Notes: generated by a model from the letters alone, not told the origin. Positions 40,748-49,701 are shown, counted from the first letter of the stretch. The stretch: DNA of 55,172 nt from an uncultured Microbacteriaceae bacterium (GCA_934661165.1 CAKUJB010000003.1:1-55172), one strand, 5' to 3'. Program-made: numbers and translations.

Positions 40748-41977
40748 CTACATGCCGCCGAGCGTCGGAATGACGTCCATCGGCGTGTAGGTCCCGGAGA
40801 TGGCGACCCCCTCGCTCGCCAGTTCGTCGATCGCGCGCTGCAGGTACGTCATGTCGTACGCGGTCGCCGGCGGGTCGGTCGTGATGAGCCGCTGCCCGTC
40901 CTGGTTGACCGCCGCGAGCGAGCCGGCGACGGTGCGCGCCCAGGCGGACTCGTCGACGATGCCGAACGGGCCGCCGGTCCACACGAGCTTGTTCACCTCG
41001 TTCGCCTGCCAGAGCTGGTGCCCCGGCCCGCCCGGGAAGGCGGTGACGCCCGGCGCCGTTGCGGCGGCGTACGAGATCGATGCGGCCTCCTCGACGTTGT
41101 CACGGGCGTAGACCCAGCCCTTGGCGACGGCCTTGAGGAATGCGGTGGTCGTCTCCTGGAATGCGGGGTCGCCCAGGTCCGCGGTGCGGGCCCAGATCGC
41201 GTCCTGGAGCATCGCGCCCTCGGTGTCCTCGTAGTAGATGATGTCGAAGTCGTCGAGGGTGAAGAGCGTGCCGGGACGGTCGGGGTTCTCGACCTCGAGG
41301 AGTGCGGCGAGCTCGTTGTACGTCATCGCCTGGCCGGCGTCGATGTCACCGTCGAGCAGCGCATTCATCGAGAAGTCCTGCGTCGTGATCGACACGCTCG
41401 AGGCGTCGAGCCCCTCGGCGGCCATCGCGGCGAAGATCTCCCACTCGTTGCCGAAGCCCCACGAGCCGATGCGCCGGCCCTCGAAGCCCGCGACGGTGTC
41501 GATGCCGTCGCCCTTGAAGGAGACCTGCGTGGTGCCGGAGGCCTGGAAGACCTGGGCGATGTTCGTCACCTCGATGCCGGTGCCCTCCATCGTGCCGAGC
41601 ACCTTCGGCACCCACGCGACGGCGTACGTGGCCTCGCCGTCGAAGAGCGCCTGCTGCGGCACGACGTCGCCGCCCGTCGGGATGATCGTCACGTCGAGCC
41701 CGGCCTCGTCGAAGTAGCCGAGGCACTGCGCGACGAAGTAGCCGGAGAACTGCGCCTGCGGCAGCCACTGCAGCATGAGGCTCACCTCGGTGCCCTCGCC
41801 GCTCGGCTCGACGCACTCGACATCGGGCAGCAGCGTGGCGGTCGTGTCGAGGGTGGGGGTGTCCGGCTCCGGAGTGCCGGTGTCGCTCGGTGCGCTCGGT
41901 GCGGCGCAGCCGGCGAGGAGCAGCGCGGCCGCGGCGACAGTCGCCAGGCCGGCTGCGAGGTGCGTGTGCTGGTTCAT
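40748..41977 (-). CDS. ABC transporter substrate-binding lipoprotein (NMT1/THI5-like)
   Basis: 409-residue lipoprotein with lipobox LLAGC (Cys24) and a THI5/NMT1-type binding fold: LMLQWLPQAQFSGYFVAQCL, GYFDEAGLDVTIIPTGGDV, then GSWGFGNEWEIFAAMAAEG. Relatives bind pyrimidines such as thiamine precursors. Operon context points to uracil, thymine, dihydropyrimidine or hydantoin uptake. GAATGCG copies at 41138, 41159 and 41360, two of them only 21 bp apart. Confidence 0.9.
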   Translation of the reverse strand: MNQHTHLAAGLATVAAAALLLAGCAAPSAPSDTGTPEPDTPTLDTTATLLPDVECVEPSGEGTEVSLMLQWLPQAQFSGYFVAQCLGYFDEAGLDVTIIPTGGDVVPQQALFDGEATYAVAWVPKVLGTMEGTGIEVTNIAQVFQASGTTQVSFKGDGIDTVAGFEGRRIGSWGFGNEWEIFAAMAAEGLDASSVSITTQDFSMNALLDGDIDAGQAMTYNELAALLEVENPDRPGTLFTLDDFDIIYYEDTEGAMLQDAIWARTADLGDPAFQETTTAFLKAVAKGWVYARDNVEEAASISYAAATAPGVTAFPGGPGHQLWQANEVNKLVWTGGPFGIVDESAWARTVAGSLAAVNQDGQRLITTDPPATAYDMTYLQRAIDELASEGVAISGTYTPMDVIPTLGGM

Positions 41978-42020
41978 TGGTGCTTCCTCTCGTTGAGGTG
42001 CTGGTGATGGGACATGCGGG

Positions 42021-42791
42021 TCAGTGCTCCGGGCGGTAGCGCCGGACGATGCGCTCGAGGAGGATGCTCACGAGGAAGAGCACGACCCCGATGGCGATGG
42101 CGGCTCCGACGTACGCCCATGCGAGCGGGATGCGCCCGGACTTCGCGTAGGTCGCGATCGCGGTGCCGACGCCGTCGGCAGGGCCCCCGAAGTACTCGGC
42201 GACGACCGCGGCGATGACGGCGAGGGAGCCGGCGATGCGCACGCCGGTGAGCAGGTGCGGCAGCGCGCTCGGGAAGGTGAGCTTCGTGAAGGTCTGCCCG
42301 CCGCGCGCCGCGTAGGCGGCGAAGAGGTCGCGCTGCACGGGCTGGGCCTGTCGGAGCCCGCGGAGCATGTTGATGAAGACCGGGACGAATGCGGCGATCG
42401 CCGCGATGAGGATCCGCCCGGTCTGCGCCGACGCGCCGAACATCGTGTTGAAGATCGGGGTGAGCGCGACGATCGGCACGACCATGAGCGCCGCGACGAT
42501 CGGGGCGAGCATTCCGTCGACCGGGGCGAGGCGGGCCGCGAGCGCGGCGAGGAGGATCGCGATGACGCTGCCGACGACGAGGCCGAGCAGCGCATTCGTG
42601 CCGGTCGTCACGGCATCCTCCGCGATGATGCCGAGGTTGGTCGCGAACTCGGCCCCGATCGTCCACGGGCTCGGGATGAGCGTCGGTGACACGCGGACGA
42701 CGTCGACGAGGAGCAGCCAGCCGGCGAGCAGCAGCGCGCCGACGACGATGGGCGCGACGATGCGCCCGATGAGGGTGCCGACGCCCGCCAT
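42021..42791 (-). CDS. ABC transporter permease, pyrimidine operon
   Basis: 256-residue NitT/TauT-type permease with about six membrane segments and EAA loop (GGQTFTKLTFPSALPHLLTG). It is 3 bp after the ATPase gene and 43 bp before the binding-protein gene. Pairs with the second permease of the operon. Confidence 0.9.
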   Translation of the reverse strand: MAGVGTLIGRIVAPIVVGALLLAGWLLLVDVVRVSPTLIPSPWTIGAEFATNLGIIAEDAVTTGTNALLGLVVGSVIAILLAALAARLAPVDGMLAPIVAALMVVPIVALTPIFNTMFGASAQTGRILIAAIAAFVPVFINMLRGLRQAQPVQRDLFAAYAARGGQTFTKLTFPSALPHLLTGVRIAGSLAVIAAVVAEYFGGPADGVGTAIATYAKSGRIPLAWAYVGAAIAIGVVLFLVSILLERIVRRYRPEH

Positions 42792-42794
42792 GGC

Positions 42795-43616
42795 TCAGGC
42801 CTCCCCGGCCCGGCGGACGGGGGCGCCGTGGAGCGCCTCGCGGACGGCGGTGACGCGCTCGAAGAACTCGGGCGACTCGCGCAGCCCTTCGGGCCGTTCG
42901 TCGCCGAACGGGACGTCGAGGATCTCGGTGATCCGACCGGGCCGCGGCGACATGACGACGACGCGGTCGGCGAGGAAGACGGCCTCGGGGATCGAGTGCG
43001 TGACGAAGACGACGGCGGCGCCGGACTGGTGGGCGATCCGCGCGAGCTCGTTCTGCATCCGCTCGCGGGTCATCTCGTCGAGCGCGCCGAACGGCTCGTC
43101 CATGAGCAGCAGCCGCGGGCGTTCGGCGAGCGCCCGGGCGATCGCGACGCGCTGCTGCATGCCGCCGGAGAGCTGGTCGGGCCGGTGGTCGCGGAACTCC
43201 CCGAGGCCGACGAGCAGCGCGAGCTCCTCCGTCCGCGAGGCCCGCTCCGCGTACGGCACGCCGTGGAGCTCGAGCGGGAGCGCGATGTTCTGCAGGACGG
43301 TGCGCCACGGCAGGAGGCCCGCCTGCTGGAAGGCGATGCCGTACTCCTGGTCGAGCCGGGCCTGCCGCGCTGACTTCCCGAAGACCTCGATCGTCCCCGC
43401 GGTCGGCGTCTCGAGGTCGGCGATGAGCCGCATGAGCGTCGACTTGCCGCACCCGGACGGGCCGATGAGCGAGATGAACTCGCCCGCGACGATCGTGAGG
43501 TCGATGTCCGTGAGCGCCTTGACCGCCTTGCCGCGTCGGCCGAACGTCTTCTCGACGCCCGCGACCCGCACTGCGGGGGTCGGGGTCTTGACGTCCTTCG
43601 TCGCGAACTGGCTCAT
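42795..43616 (-). CDS. ABC transporter ATP-binding protein, pyrimidine operon
   Basis: 273-residue ATPase with Walker A GPSGCGKST (52-60), Q loop AFQQAGLLPW, signature LSGGMQQR, Walker B LLLMDEPF and switch region VTHSIPEA. ATG at 43616 overlaps the preceding permease stop by 4 nt; the very long open frame running upstream from here is a shadow of the permease and oxidoreductase genes. Confidence 0.92.
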   Translation of the reverse strand: MSQFATKDVKTPTPAVRVAGVEKTFGRRGKAVKALTDIDLTIVAGEFISLIGPSGCGKSTLMRLIADLETPTAGTIEVFGKSARQARLDQEYGIAFQQAGLLPWRTVLQNIALPLELHGVPYAERASRTEELALLVGLGEFRDHRPDQLSGGMQQRVAIARALAERPRLLLMDEPFGALDEMTRERMQNELARIAHQSGAAVVFVTHSIPEAVFLADRVVVMSPRPGRITEILDVPFGDERPEGLRESPEFFERVTAVREALHGAPVRRAGEA

Positions 43617-44509
43617 GCGGCTGCCTCTCCTCGGCGGTAGTTGTGCAGGATCAGGCCGAGCACGCCGACGGAGCCGGCGGCGATGAGGCCGATCGCGACG
43701 GCGCCGAAGATCGGCGACCAGGGCGCGGGCGGGTCGGTCGACGCCTGCGAGGCGAGCCCGATGATCATGCGGCCGATGCCGCCCGGCATCGACATCGAGA
43801 CCTCGGCGACGATCGCGCCGATGACGGCGTTCGCGGCGGCGAGGCGCAGCGCCGGCAGCACGTACGGGACGGCGGCAGGAATGCGCAGCTTGCGGAGCGT
43901 CGTGAGCGGTCCCGCCGCGTAGGTGCGCATGAGCTCGACATGCGCGCGCTCCGGGGCCTGCAGCCCGCGCAGCGCGCCGACGGCGATGGGGAAGAACGCG
44001 AGGTAGCTCGCGATGATCGCGACCGACAGCCACTGCGGCCACGGCACGATCGTCTTGTCGATCTGGACGCCGATCGAGTTCATGACGGGGGCGAAGGCGA
44101 TGAGCGGGATCGTCTGGCTCAGGATGACCCACGGCAGGATACCCCATTCGGCGATCCGCCACGACTGCATGACGAGCGCGAGCAGCGAGCCGACGATGAG
44201 GCCGAGGAGCAGGCCGAACGCCGCGATGCCGAGCGTGACGGCCGCGGCCTGCGCGACCGACAGCCACATCGGGGTCGGATCCCCCGGGCTTGTGACGGCG
44301 AAGAGGCGGGTCACCATCGCGAGCAGGTGCGGCATCGAGCGGTCGTTCGTGCGGGGCAGGATCCGCACGCCGCTGTTGCGCTCGCCCTCGACCGCGCCGA
44401 CGACGACGCCGTCGGCCGGGCCGAGGGCCTTGTAGACCTCCCAGAGCACGAGCACGGCGATGATGCCGAGGATCCCGTAGCCCCAGAGCAGGGCGCGCCG
44501 CATGGTCAT
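43613..44509 (-). CDS. ABC transporter permease, pyrimidine operon
   Basis: 298-residue permease with an N-terminal membrane helix, an unusual 60-residue polar loop after it (about 35-80), five further hydrophobic segments and the EAA loop (LTTLRKLRIPAAVPYVLP). It starts 3 bp after the LLM gene and is coupled to the ATPase gene. A GAATGCG copy lies at 43879. Confidence 0.9.
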   Translation of the reverse strand: MTMRRALLWGYGILGIIAVLVLWEVYKALGPADGVVVGAVEGERNSGVRILPRTNDRSMPHLLAMVTRLFAVTSPGDPTPMWLSVAQAAAVTLGIAAFGLLLGLIVGSLLALVMQSWRIAEWGILPWVILSQTIPLIAFAPVMNSIGVQIDKTIVPWPQWLSVAIIASYLAFFPIAVGALRGLQAPERAHVELMRTYAAGPLTTLRKLRIPAAVPYVLPALRLAAANAVIGAIVAEVSMSMPGGIGRMIIGLASQASTDPPAPWSPIFGAVAIGLIAAGSVGVLGLILHNYRRGEAAA

Positions 44510-44512
44510 CGG

Positions 44513-45529
44513 CTACGACTTCGCCACGACGGTCTCGGTCAGCGCGGGGATCACGGTCTCGCCGTAGACCCGGAGCGTCTCCTCCTTGTGGTCGTGCTGC
44601 AGGTAGCCCGCGAAGTGGTCGACCCCGATGTCGCGGAGCGCCTCGAGCTTCTCGATGTGGTCGGCCGCAGTGCCCAGCAGGCAGAACCGGTCGACGATCT
44701 CGTCGGGGACGAAGTCGACGTGGTCGTTCGCCGCGCGGCCGTGCGTGTTGTAGTCGTAGCCCTTGCGGCCCTCGATGTAGTCGGTGAGCGCCTGGGGCAC
44801 GGCGCCCGAGTCGCCGTAGCGCGCGACGATGTCGGCGACGTGGTTGCCGACCATGCCGCCGAACCAGCGGCACTGGTCCCGCATGTGCCCTCGGTCGTCG
44901 CCGATGTAGTTCGGCGCCGCGACGCAGATCGTGATCGAGTCGGGGTCCCGACCGGCCTCCTCCGCGGCCCGGCGGACGGTCCCGATCATCCAGCGTGCGA
45001 TGTCGATGTCGGCGAGCTGCAGGATGAAGCCGTCGCCGACCTCGCCGGCGAGCTTGAGGGCCTGCGGGCCGTAGGCGGCGACCCAGACCTCGAGCTCGCT
45101 GCCCCGCGACCAGGGGAACTGGAGCGTCGCGCCCTGGTACTCGACCGAGCGGGAGTTCGCGAGCTCCCGGATGACGTGGATCGACTCCCGCAGCTCGCCC
45201 ATCGTGACGGGCTTGCCGTTGGTCACCCGGACCGCGGAGTCGCCGCGGCCGATGCCGCAGATCGTCCGATTGCCGTACATCTCGTTGAGCGTCGCGTAGA
45301 GGCTCGCCGTGACGGTCCAGTCGCGCGTCGCGGGGTTCGTGACGAAGGGCCCGACCTTGATGCGATGCGTCTGACTGAGGATCTGCGAGTAGATGACGTA
45401 CGGCTCCTGCCAGAGCAGGTGGGAGTCGAAGGTCCACGCGGTCGAGAAGCCGTACTGCTCCGCGAGCTTCGCGAGGTGCACGACGCGGCTCGCCGGCGGA
45501 TTCGTCTGCAGGACGACACCGAAGTCCAT
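44513..45529 (-). CDS. LLM class F420-type oxidoreductase (TIGR03842-like)
   Basis: 338-residue TIM-barrel enzyme related to methylenetetrahydromethanopterin reductases: MDFGVVLQTNPPASRVVHLA, HRIKVGPFVTNPATRDWTVT, NRTICGIGRGDSAVR. It lies between dihydropyrimidinase and transporter genes, 10 bp after the former. Oxidoreductases of this group are repeatedly found in such clusters. Since no dihydropyrimidine dehydrogenase is present, it may carry out the initial pyrimidine reduction with reduced F420; this is a hypothesis. Confidence 0.87.
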   Translation of the reverse strand: MDFGVVLQTNPPASRVVHLAKLAEQYGFSTAWTFDSHLLWQEPYVIYSQILSQTHRIKVGPFVTNPATRDWTVTASLYATLNEMYGNRTICGIGRGDSAVRVTNGKPVTMGELRESIHVIRELANSRSVEYQGATLQFPWSRGSELEVWVAAYGPQALKLAGEVGDGFILQLADIDIARWMIGTVRRAAEEAGRDPDSITICVAAPNYIGDDRGHMRDQCRWFGGMVGNHVADIVARYGDSGAVPQALTDYIEGRKGYDYNTHGRAANDHVDFVPDEIVDRFCLLGTAADHIEKLEALRDIGVDHFAGYLQHDHKEETLRVYGETVIPALTETVVAKS

Positions 45530-45539
45530 TGCCGCCCCC

Positions 45540-46976
45540 TCAGACCAGGTACTGCGAGAGGCCGCGCTTGAGGAACTGTCCGTCCCCCTTCGCGCCGAGG
45601 TACTCGCCCCCGTCGACGACGACCCGGCCCCGGGAGAGCACGGTGTCGACGTGGCCGTCGATCTCGAAGCCCTCCCACGCGGAGTGGTCCATGTTCATGT
45701 GGTGCGTCTTCCCGTAGCCGATCGAGGTGTGCCCCTTCGGGTCGTACACGACGATGTCGGCGTCGGCGCCCGGCTGGATGACGCCCTTGCGCCCGTACAG
45801 GCCGAACATCCGCGCGGGCGTCGTGCTCGTGAGCTCGACCCACCGCTCGAGGGTGATCTCGCCCTGCACGACGCCCTGGTACATGAGGTCCATGCGGTGC
45901 TCGACCGAGCCGATCCCGTTCGGGATCTTCCGGAAGTCACCGAGGCCGAGCTCCTTCTGGTCCTTCATGCAGAACGGGCAGTGGTCGGTCGACACCATCT
46001 GGATGTCGTTCGTCCGCAGGCTCTGCCACATGTGGTCCTGGTGCCCCTCGGCGCGCGAGCGCAGCGGCGTCGAGCACACCCACTTCGCGCCCTCGAAGCG
46101 GCCCCACTGCGAACTGTCGGCGCCGAGATGCTCCTCGAGGCTGAGGTAGAGGTACTGCGGGCAGGTCTCGCCGAAGACGTTCTGCCCGTTGTCGCGCGCC
46201 CACGCGAGCTGCGCGACGGCCTGCTTCGCGGAGACGTGGACGACGTACAGCGGCGCACCGGTGAGCTTCGAGAGCATGATCGCCCGGTGCGTGGCCTCCT
46301 CCTCCATCTCCCAGGCGCGGGCGACGCCGTGCCAGTACGGGTCGGTCTTGCCCTGCGCGACGAGCTGCTCGGCGAGGACGTCGATGACCGGCCCGTTCTC
46401 CGCGTGCATCATCGTGAGCATGCCCGTGTCGGCGCTGATCTGCATGGCCCGAAGGATCTGGTCGTCGGTCGCGTAGAACACACCGGGGTAGGCCATGAAG
46501 AGCTTGAAGCTCGTGATGCCCTCGTCGATGAGTCGGGGCATCGCCGCGAGCGCGGCGGCGTCGACCCCGCCGATGATCTGGTGGAAGCCGTAGTCGATCG
46601 CGCAGTTGCCCGCCGCGAGCTCGTGCCACTTCGCGAGGCCGTCCATGACGTCGCCGCCCGCGGTCTGCACCGCGAAGTCGATGATCGTCGTCGTGCCGCC
46701 CCAGGCCGCCGCGCGCGTCCCCGTCTCGAAGGTGTCGCTCGCGGAGGTGCCGCCGAACGGCAGCTGCATGTGCGTGTGCGCGTCGATCCCGCCGGGGATG
46801 ACGTACTTGCCGGTCGCGTCGACGACGCGGTCGGCGGTCGAGGCGAGGTCGGCGCCGAGCAGCTGGCTGCCCGGCTGCAGCACGGCCGCGATCGTCTCGC
46901 CGTCGATGAGGACGTCGGCCGCGACGCTCCCGGTCGAGCTGACGACCGTCCCACCGGTGATGAATGTGGTGCTCAT
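45540..46976 (-). CDS. Dihydropyrimidinase / D-hydantoinase
   Basis: 478-residue cyclic amidohydrolase that opens dihydrouracil, dihydrothymine or hydantoin rings. Metal ligands are visible: H67 and H69 (DAHTH), carboxylated K158 (SFKLFM), H191 (MMHAEN), H247 (VVHVS) and D331 (STDHCPF). The start is ATG at 46976; an upstream in-frame ATG (47000) would read through the ribosome site. AGGGAGG precedes the start and merges with a GAATGCG copy (46980). It follows the amidohydrolase by 20 bp. Confidence 0.94.
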   Translation of the reverse strand: MSTTFITGGTVVSSTGSVAADVLIDGETIAAVLQPGSQLLGADLASTADRVVDATGKYVIPGGIDAHTHMQLPFGGTSASDTFETGTRAAAWGGTTTIIDFAVQTAGGDVMDGLAKWHELAAGNCAIDYGFHQIIGGVDAAALAAMPRLIDEGITSFKLFMAYPGVFYATDDQILRAMQISADTGMLTMMHAENGPVIDVLAEQLVAQGKTDPYWHGVARAWEMEEEATHRAIMLSKLTGAPLYVVHVSAKQAVAQLAWARDNGQNVFGETCPQYLYLSLEEHLGADSSQWGRFEGAKWVCSTPLRSRAEGHQDHMWQSLRTNDIQMVSTDHCPFCMKDQKELGLGDFRKIPNGIGSVEHRMDLMYQGVVQGEITLERWVELTSTTPARMFGLYGRKGVIQPGADADIVVYDPKGHTSIGYGKTHHMNMDHSAWEGFEIDGHVDTVLSRGRVVVDGGEYLGAKGDGQFLKRGLSQYLV

Positions 46977-46996
46977 CCGCGCATTCCTCCCTCGAC

Positions 46997-47848
46997 TCAC
47001 GGCCTGGCCGTCGCGACGTACGTCTCAGGACGACGGTCGCGGTAGAACTGCCAGTTGTCGCGCATCTGCCGCACGAGGTCCATGTCGAGGTCGCGCACGA
47101 GGAGCTCCTCATGCTCGGCCGAGCCGCGATCGCCGACGAAGTTGCCCTGCGGGTCGATGACCTGGCTCGTGCCGTAGAAGAACACCGCCTCGTCGCCGTA
47201 CTCGTTGTCCTCGAGGCCGACGCGGTTGGGCTGCAGCACGAAGTAGCCGTTCGCGACGGCGGCCGCGGGGCCCTCGACCTCCCAGAGCCGGTTGCTGAGG
47301 CCCGGTTTCGTCGCGTTCGGGTTGAAGACGATGTGGGCGCCGTTCAGCCCGTACTCGCGCCAGCCCTCCGGGAAGTGCCGGTCGTAGCAGATGTACGTGC
47401 CGATCGGGCCGACCGCCGTCTCGAAGACCGGGTAGCCGAGGTTGCCGGGGCGGAAGTAGAACTTCTCCCAGAACTTCTCGACGTGCGGGATGTGGATCTT
47501 GCGGTACTTGCCGAGGTAGCCGCCGTCCGCGTCGACGACGAGGGTCGTGTTGTAGTAGACGCCGGCCTGCTCCTCCTCGTAGATCGGCAGGACCATGACC
47601 ATGCCGAGCTCCTTCGCGACCGACTGGAAGCGCGAGAGGATCGGGCCGCCCTCGGCGGGCTGCGCGAAGCGGTAGTACTTCTGCTCCTGCGTGATCCCGA
47701 AGTACGGCCCGTGGAAGAGCTCCTGGAAGCACATGACCTGCGCGCCCTGCTTCGCCGCCTCCCGGGCGAAGCCCTCGTGCTTGTCGATCATGGAAGCCTC
47801 GTCGCCAGTCCATTTCGTCTGGCTGATCGCGGCGCGAACCACAGTCAT
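46997..47848 (-). CDS. Nitrilase-superfamily amidohydrolase, probable beta-ureidopropionase
   Basis: 283-residue enzyme with the Glu-Lys-Cys triad E43 (CFQELF), K117 (KYRKIHIP) and C154 (YICYDRHF). The sequence and the adjacent dihydropyrimidinase indicate hydrolysis of N-carbamoyl-beta-alanine to beta-alanine, CO2 and ammonia. ATG at 47848 is preceded by GGAGG. It is the first gene of the operon; the upstream 56 bp are the probable promoter region. The nearby GAATGCC (47853) is one of only three near-copies of the dispersed word. Confidence 0.9.
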   Translation of the reverse strand: MTVVRAAISQTKWTGDEASMIDKHEGFAREAAKQGAQVMCFQELFHGPYFGITQEQKYYRFAQPAEGGPILSRFQSVAKELGMVMVLPIYEEEQAGVYYNTTLVVDADGGYLGKYRKIHIPHVEKFWEKFYFRPGNLGYPVFETAVGPIGTYICYDRHFPEGWREYGLNGAHIVFNPNATKPGLSNRLWEVEGPAAAVANGYFVLQPNRVGLEDNEYGDEAVFFYGTSQVIDPQGNFVGDRGSAEHEELLVRDLDMDLVRQMRDNWQFYRDRRPETYVATARP

Positions 47849-47904
47849 CTCGGAATGCCTCCTTGCGTCCCTCGCCATCTAAGTGGCGCGATGTTGCTGA
47901 AACG

Positions 47905-48468
47905 TTACGCCAGATGACGATCTGTCGACAGCCCCTCGCGGTTCGCGGCGCGGCGCTGCTCGCGCAGGGCGAAGCCGAGGATGACCGCGGAGACGATCGG
48001 GTAGAGCAGGTCCGTGTAGAGGATCGGGCCCGCGTTGCCGAAGGCGAGGTTGCCGGTCTGGATCATGTCGACGATGTGGACGAAGCCGGCGCCGAACATG
48101 AAGATGCCGGGGCCCGTGCACGCGACGAGCTTGGCGACCCAGCCGGCACGCCGCGGGAAGGCGATGACCCCGACGACCCCGAAGCCGAGGCTCGCGAGCG
48201 CGAGCTCCATCTGGAACGGCGACTGGTCCCAGCCGATCTGCGCGGCGGAGAAGTCGCCGAGGAATGAGTGGAAGATGAAGTTCGCGATGCTCGCGATGCC
48301 GATGCCCCACAGCACGTAGTGATCGAGGATCGTCCGCCAGCCGGTGCCGCCGCGCCAGCGATGCTGCGCGCCCGCGATGATGAGCCCGATGACGATGCCG
48401 AGGATGCTCATCCAGGCGTAGTAGTCCCCGACGAAGAACCCGACCAGGCTCCCGATGACGGCGTCCAT
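47905..48468 (-). CDS. Membrane protein, DUF6790-like
   Basis: 187-residue integral membrane protein with about five hydrophobic segments (WMSILGIVIGLIIAGA, LWGIGIASIANFIFHSFLG, LALASLGFGVVGVIAF, ACTGPGIFMFGAGFVHIV, YPIVSAVILGFAL). Function unknown. ATG at 48468 is preceded by GGAGGGGG. It precedes the pyrimidine operon on the same strand and could be read into it. Confidence 0.75.
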   Translation of the reverse strand: MDAVIGSLVGFFVGDYYAWMSILGIVIGLIIAGAQHRWRGGTGWRTILDHYVLWGIGIASIANFIFHSFLGDFSAAQIGWDQSPFQMELALASLGFGVVGVIAFPRRAGWVAKLVACTGPGIFMFGAGFVHIVDMIQTGNLAFGNAGPILYTDLLYPIVSAVILGFALREQRRAANREGLSTDRHLA

Positions 48469-48599
48469 GCTGCGTCCCCCTCCGTGCCGTGTGCGGGATC
48501 ACAGTAGTGGTCGCGCCGCGGCGGCGACACGCGCGACGCGCGGCACTTCCTCCGGTCCCTGGGCGAGCGCAGCGAGACGACGGGAGACGCCCCGCGACC

Positions 48600-48605
48600 T
48601 AGGCT
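48600..48605 (+). promoter_or_regulatory. -10 box of cofD (leaderless type)
   Basis: TAGGCT, 6 nt before the ATG at 48612. Confidence 0.5.
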
Positions 48606-48611
48606 GACTCC

Positions 48612-49604
48612 ATGCCCCAGATCGCCGTGCTCGCCGGCGGCGTCGGCGGCTCGCGCTTCGTGCTCGGCCTGCGCGACGCGGTGCGGCGGCAGTGGCCCGG
48701 CGACGGTGGCCCCGGCACGGTGACCGGCTCGACGGCCGCGGTGACCGTCATTGCGAACACCGGCGACGACCTCTGGCTGTCCGGCGTCCGCCTGCAGCCC
48801 GACGTCGACTCGCTCCTGTACGCGCTCGCGGGGGTGGGCGACGCGGAGCGCGGCTGGGGGCGCGCCGGCGAGAGCTCCCGGGCGTGGGACGAGGTCGCGG
48901 CGTTCGGCGCGGGCTGGCCGTGGTTCACGCTCGGCGACCTCGACCTCGGCACGCATCTGGCCCGCACCGGCTGGCTCCGCGACGGGGTGCCGCTCGCGGA
49001 GGTCGTCGCGCGGCTCTCGGCGCGCTGGGACCTCGGCGGCGTCCGGATCCTGCCGATGACCGAGTCCGAGGTCGACACGCACGTCGTCACCGCCGACGGG
49101 ACGCGCCTGCATTTCGAGGAATGGTGGGTGCGGCACCGCGCCGCCCTGCCGGCGGCGCGCTTCGAGCACCCCGGCATCGAGTCCGCGGCCCCGGCACCGG
49201 GCGTGCTCGAGGCGATCGCCGCGGCCGACGTCGTGCTGCTCGCCCCCTCGAACCCGGTCGTCTCGATCGGCCCGATCCTCGCCGTGCCGGGCATTCGAGA
49301 CGCGCTGCGGGCGGCGCCCGGCCGCGTCGTCGGCGTCTCGCCGATCATCGGCGGCAGCGTCGTGCGCGGCATGGCCGATGCGTGCCTCGCGGCGATCGGC
49401 GTCGAGACCGCGGCCGACGCCGTCGGACGGCACTACGGCGCGCGGGATGCGGGGGGCCTGCTCGACGCCTGGCTCATCGCCGAGGAGGACGCGGCACTCG
49501 CCGAGCCGCTGCGCGCAAGCGGCCTGCCGACTGTCGTGACGCCGCTGTGGATGCGCGACGCGCATTCCTCCGAGGCCCTCGCCCGCGCCGCCCTCACCCC
49601 CTGA
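48612..49604 (+). CDS. cofD: 2-phospho-L-lactate transferase CofD (FbiA)
   Basis: 330-residue transferase that joins the lactyl/enolpyruvyl-phospho-guanosine donor to the deazaflavin Fo during coenzyme F420 synthesis. Recognised by LAGGVGGSRFVLGLRDA (7-23), VIANTGDDLWLSGVRLQPD, TEVDTHV-like (ESEVDTHVVT) and LAPSNPVVSIGPILAVPG. It converges with the cofE-cofC fusion, the next two steps of the same pathway; Fo synthase (FbiC/CofGH) is not in this window. Its stop codon lies within a palindromic element. Confidence 0.94.
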   Translation: MPQIAVLAGGVGGSRFVLGLRDAVRRQWPGDGGPGTVTGSTAAVTVIANTGDDLWLSGVRLQPDVDSLLYALAGVGDAERGWGRAGESSRAWDEVAAFGAGWPWFTLGDLDLGTHLARTGWLRDGVPLAEVVARLSARWDLGGVRILPMTESEVDTHVVTADGTRLHFEEWWVRHRAALPAARFEHPGIESAAPAPGVLEAIAAADVVLLAPSNPVVSIGPILAVPGIRDALRAAPGRVVGVSPIIGGSVVRGMADACLAAIGVETAADAVGRHYGARDAGGLLDAWLIAEEDAALAEPLRASGLPTVVTPLWMRDAHSSEALARAALTP

Positions 49605-49701
49605 CGCCGTTTTCAGGCGGTTCGGGCCGTTTTCAGGTCTGGGCTGGTGCTCAGCCGCCGATTCCGGCCGATCCAGCCGCCTGCACCTGAAAAGGGCGTC
49701 A
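49602..49701. terminator. Palindromic element containing both stop codons of convergent F420 genes
   Basis: 16-bp arms TGACGCCGTTTTCAGG (49602-49617) and CCTGAAAAGGGCGTCA (49686-49701) pair at 15 of 16 positions. The cofD stop and the cofE-cofC stop are the outer ends of the arms. CCGTTTTCAGG is repeated directly at 49627-49637, and an inner GGCTGG/CCAGCC stem exists. A bidirectional terminator is likely, but the repeat structure also suits a small inserted element. Confidence 0.6.

Noticed and set aside
41978..42020. TPP-type riboswitch before the THI5-like binding-protein gene
   Set aside because: The gap is only 43 bp and shows no thi-box sequence or suitable stems; the 56 bp before the operon also lack one.
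43643..45571. 642-codon plus-strand open frame opposite permease and LLM genes
   Set aside because: Low-complexity Asp/Arg translation opposite clearly conserved enzymes.
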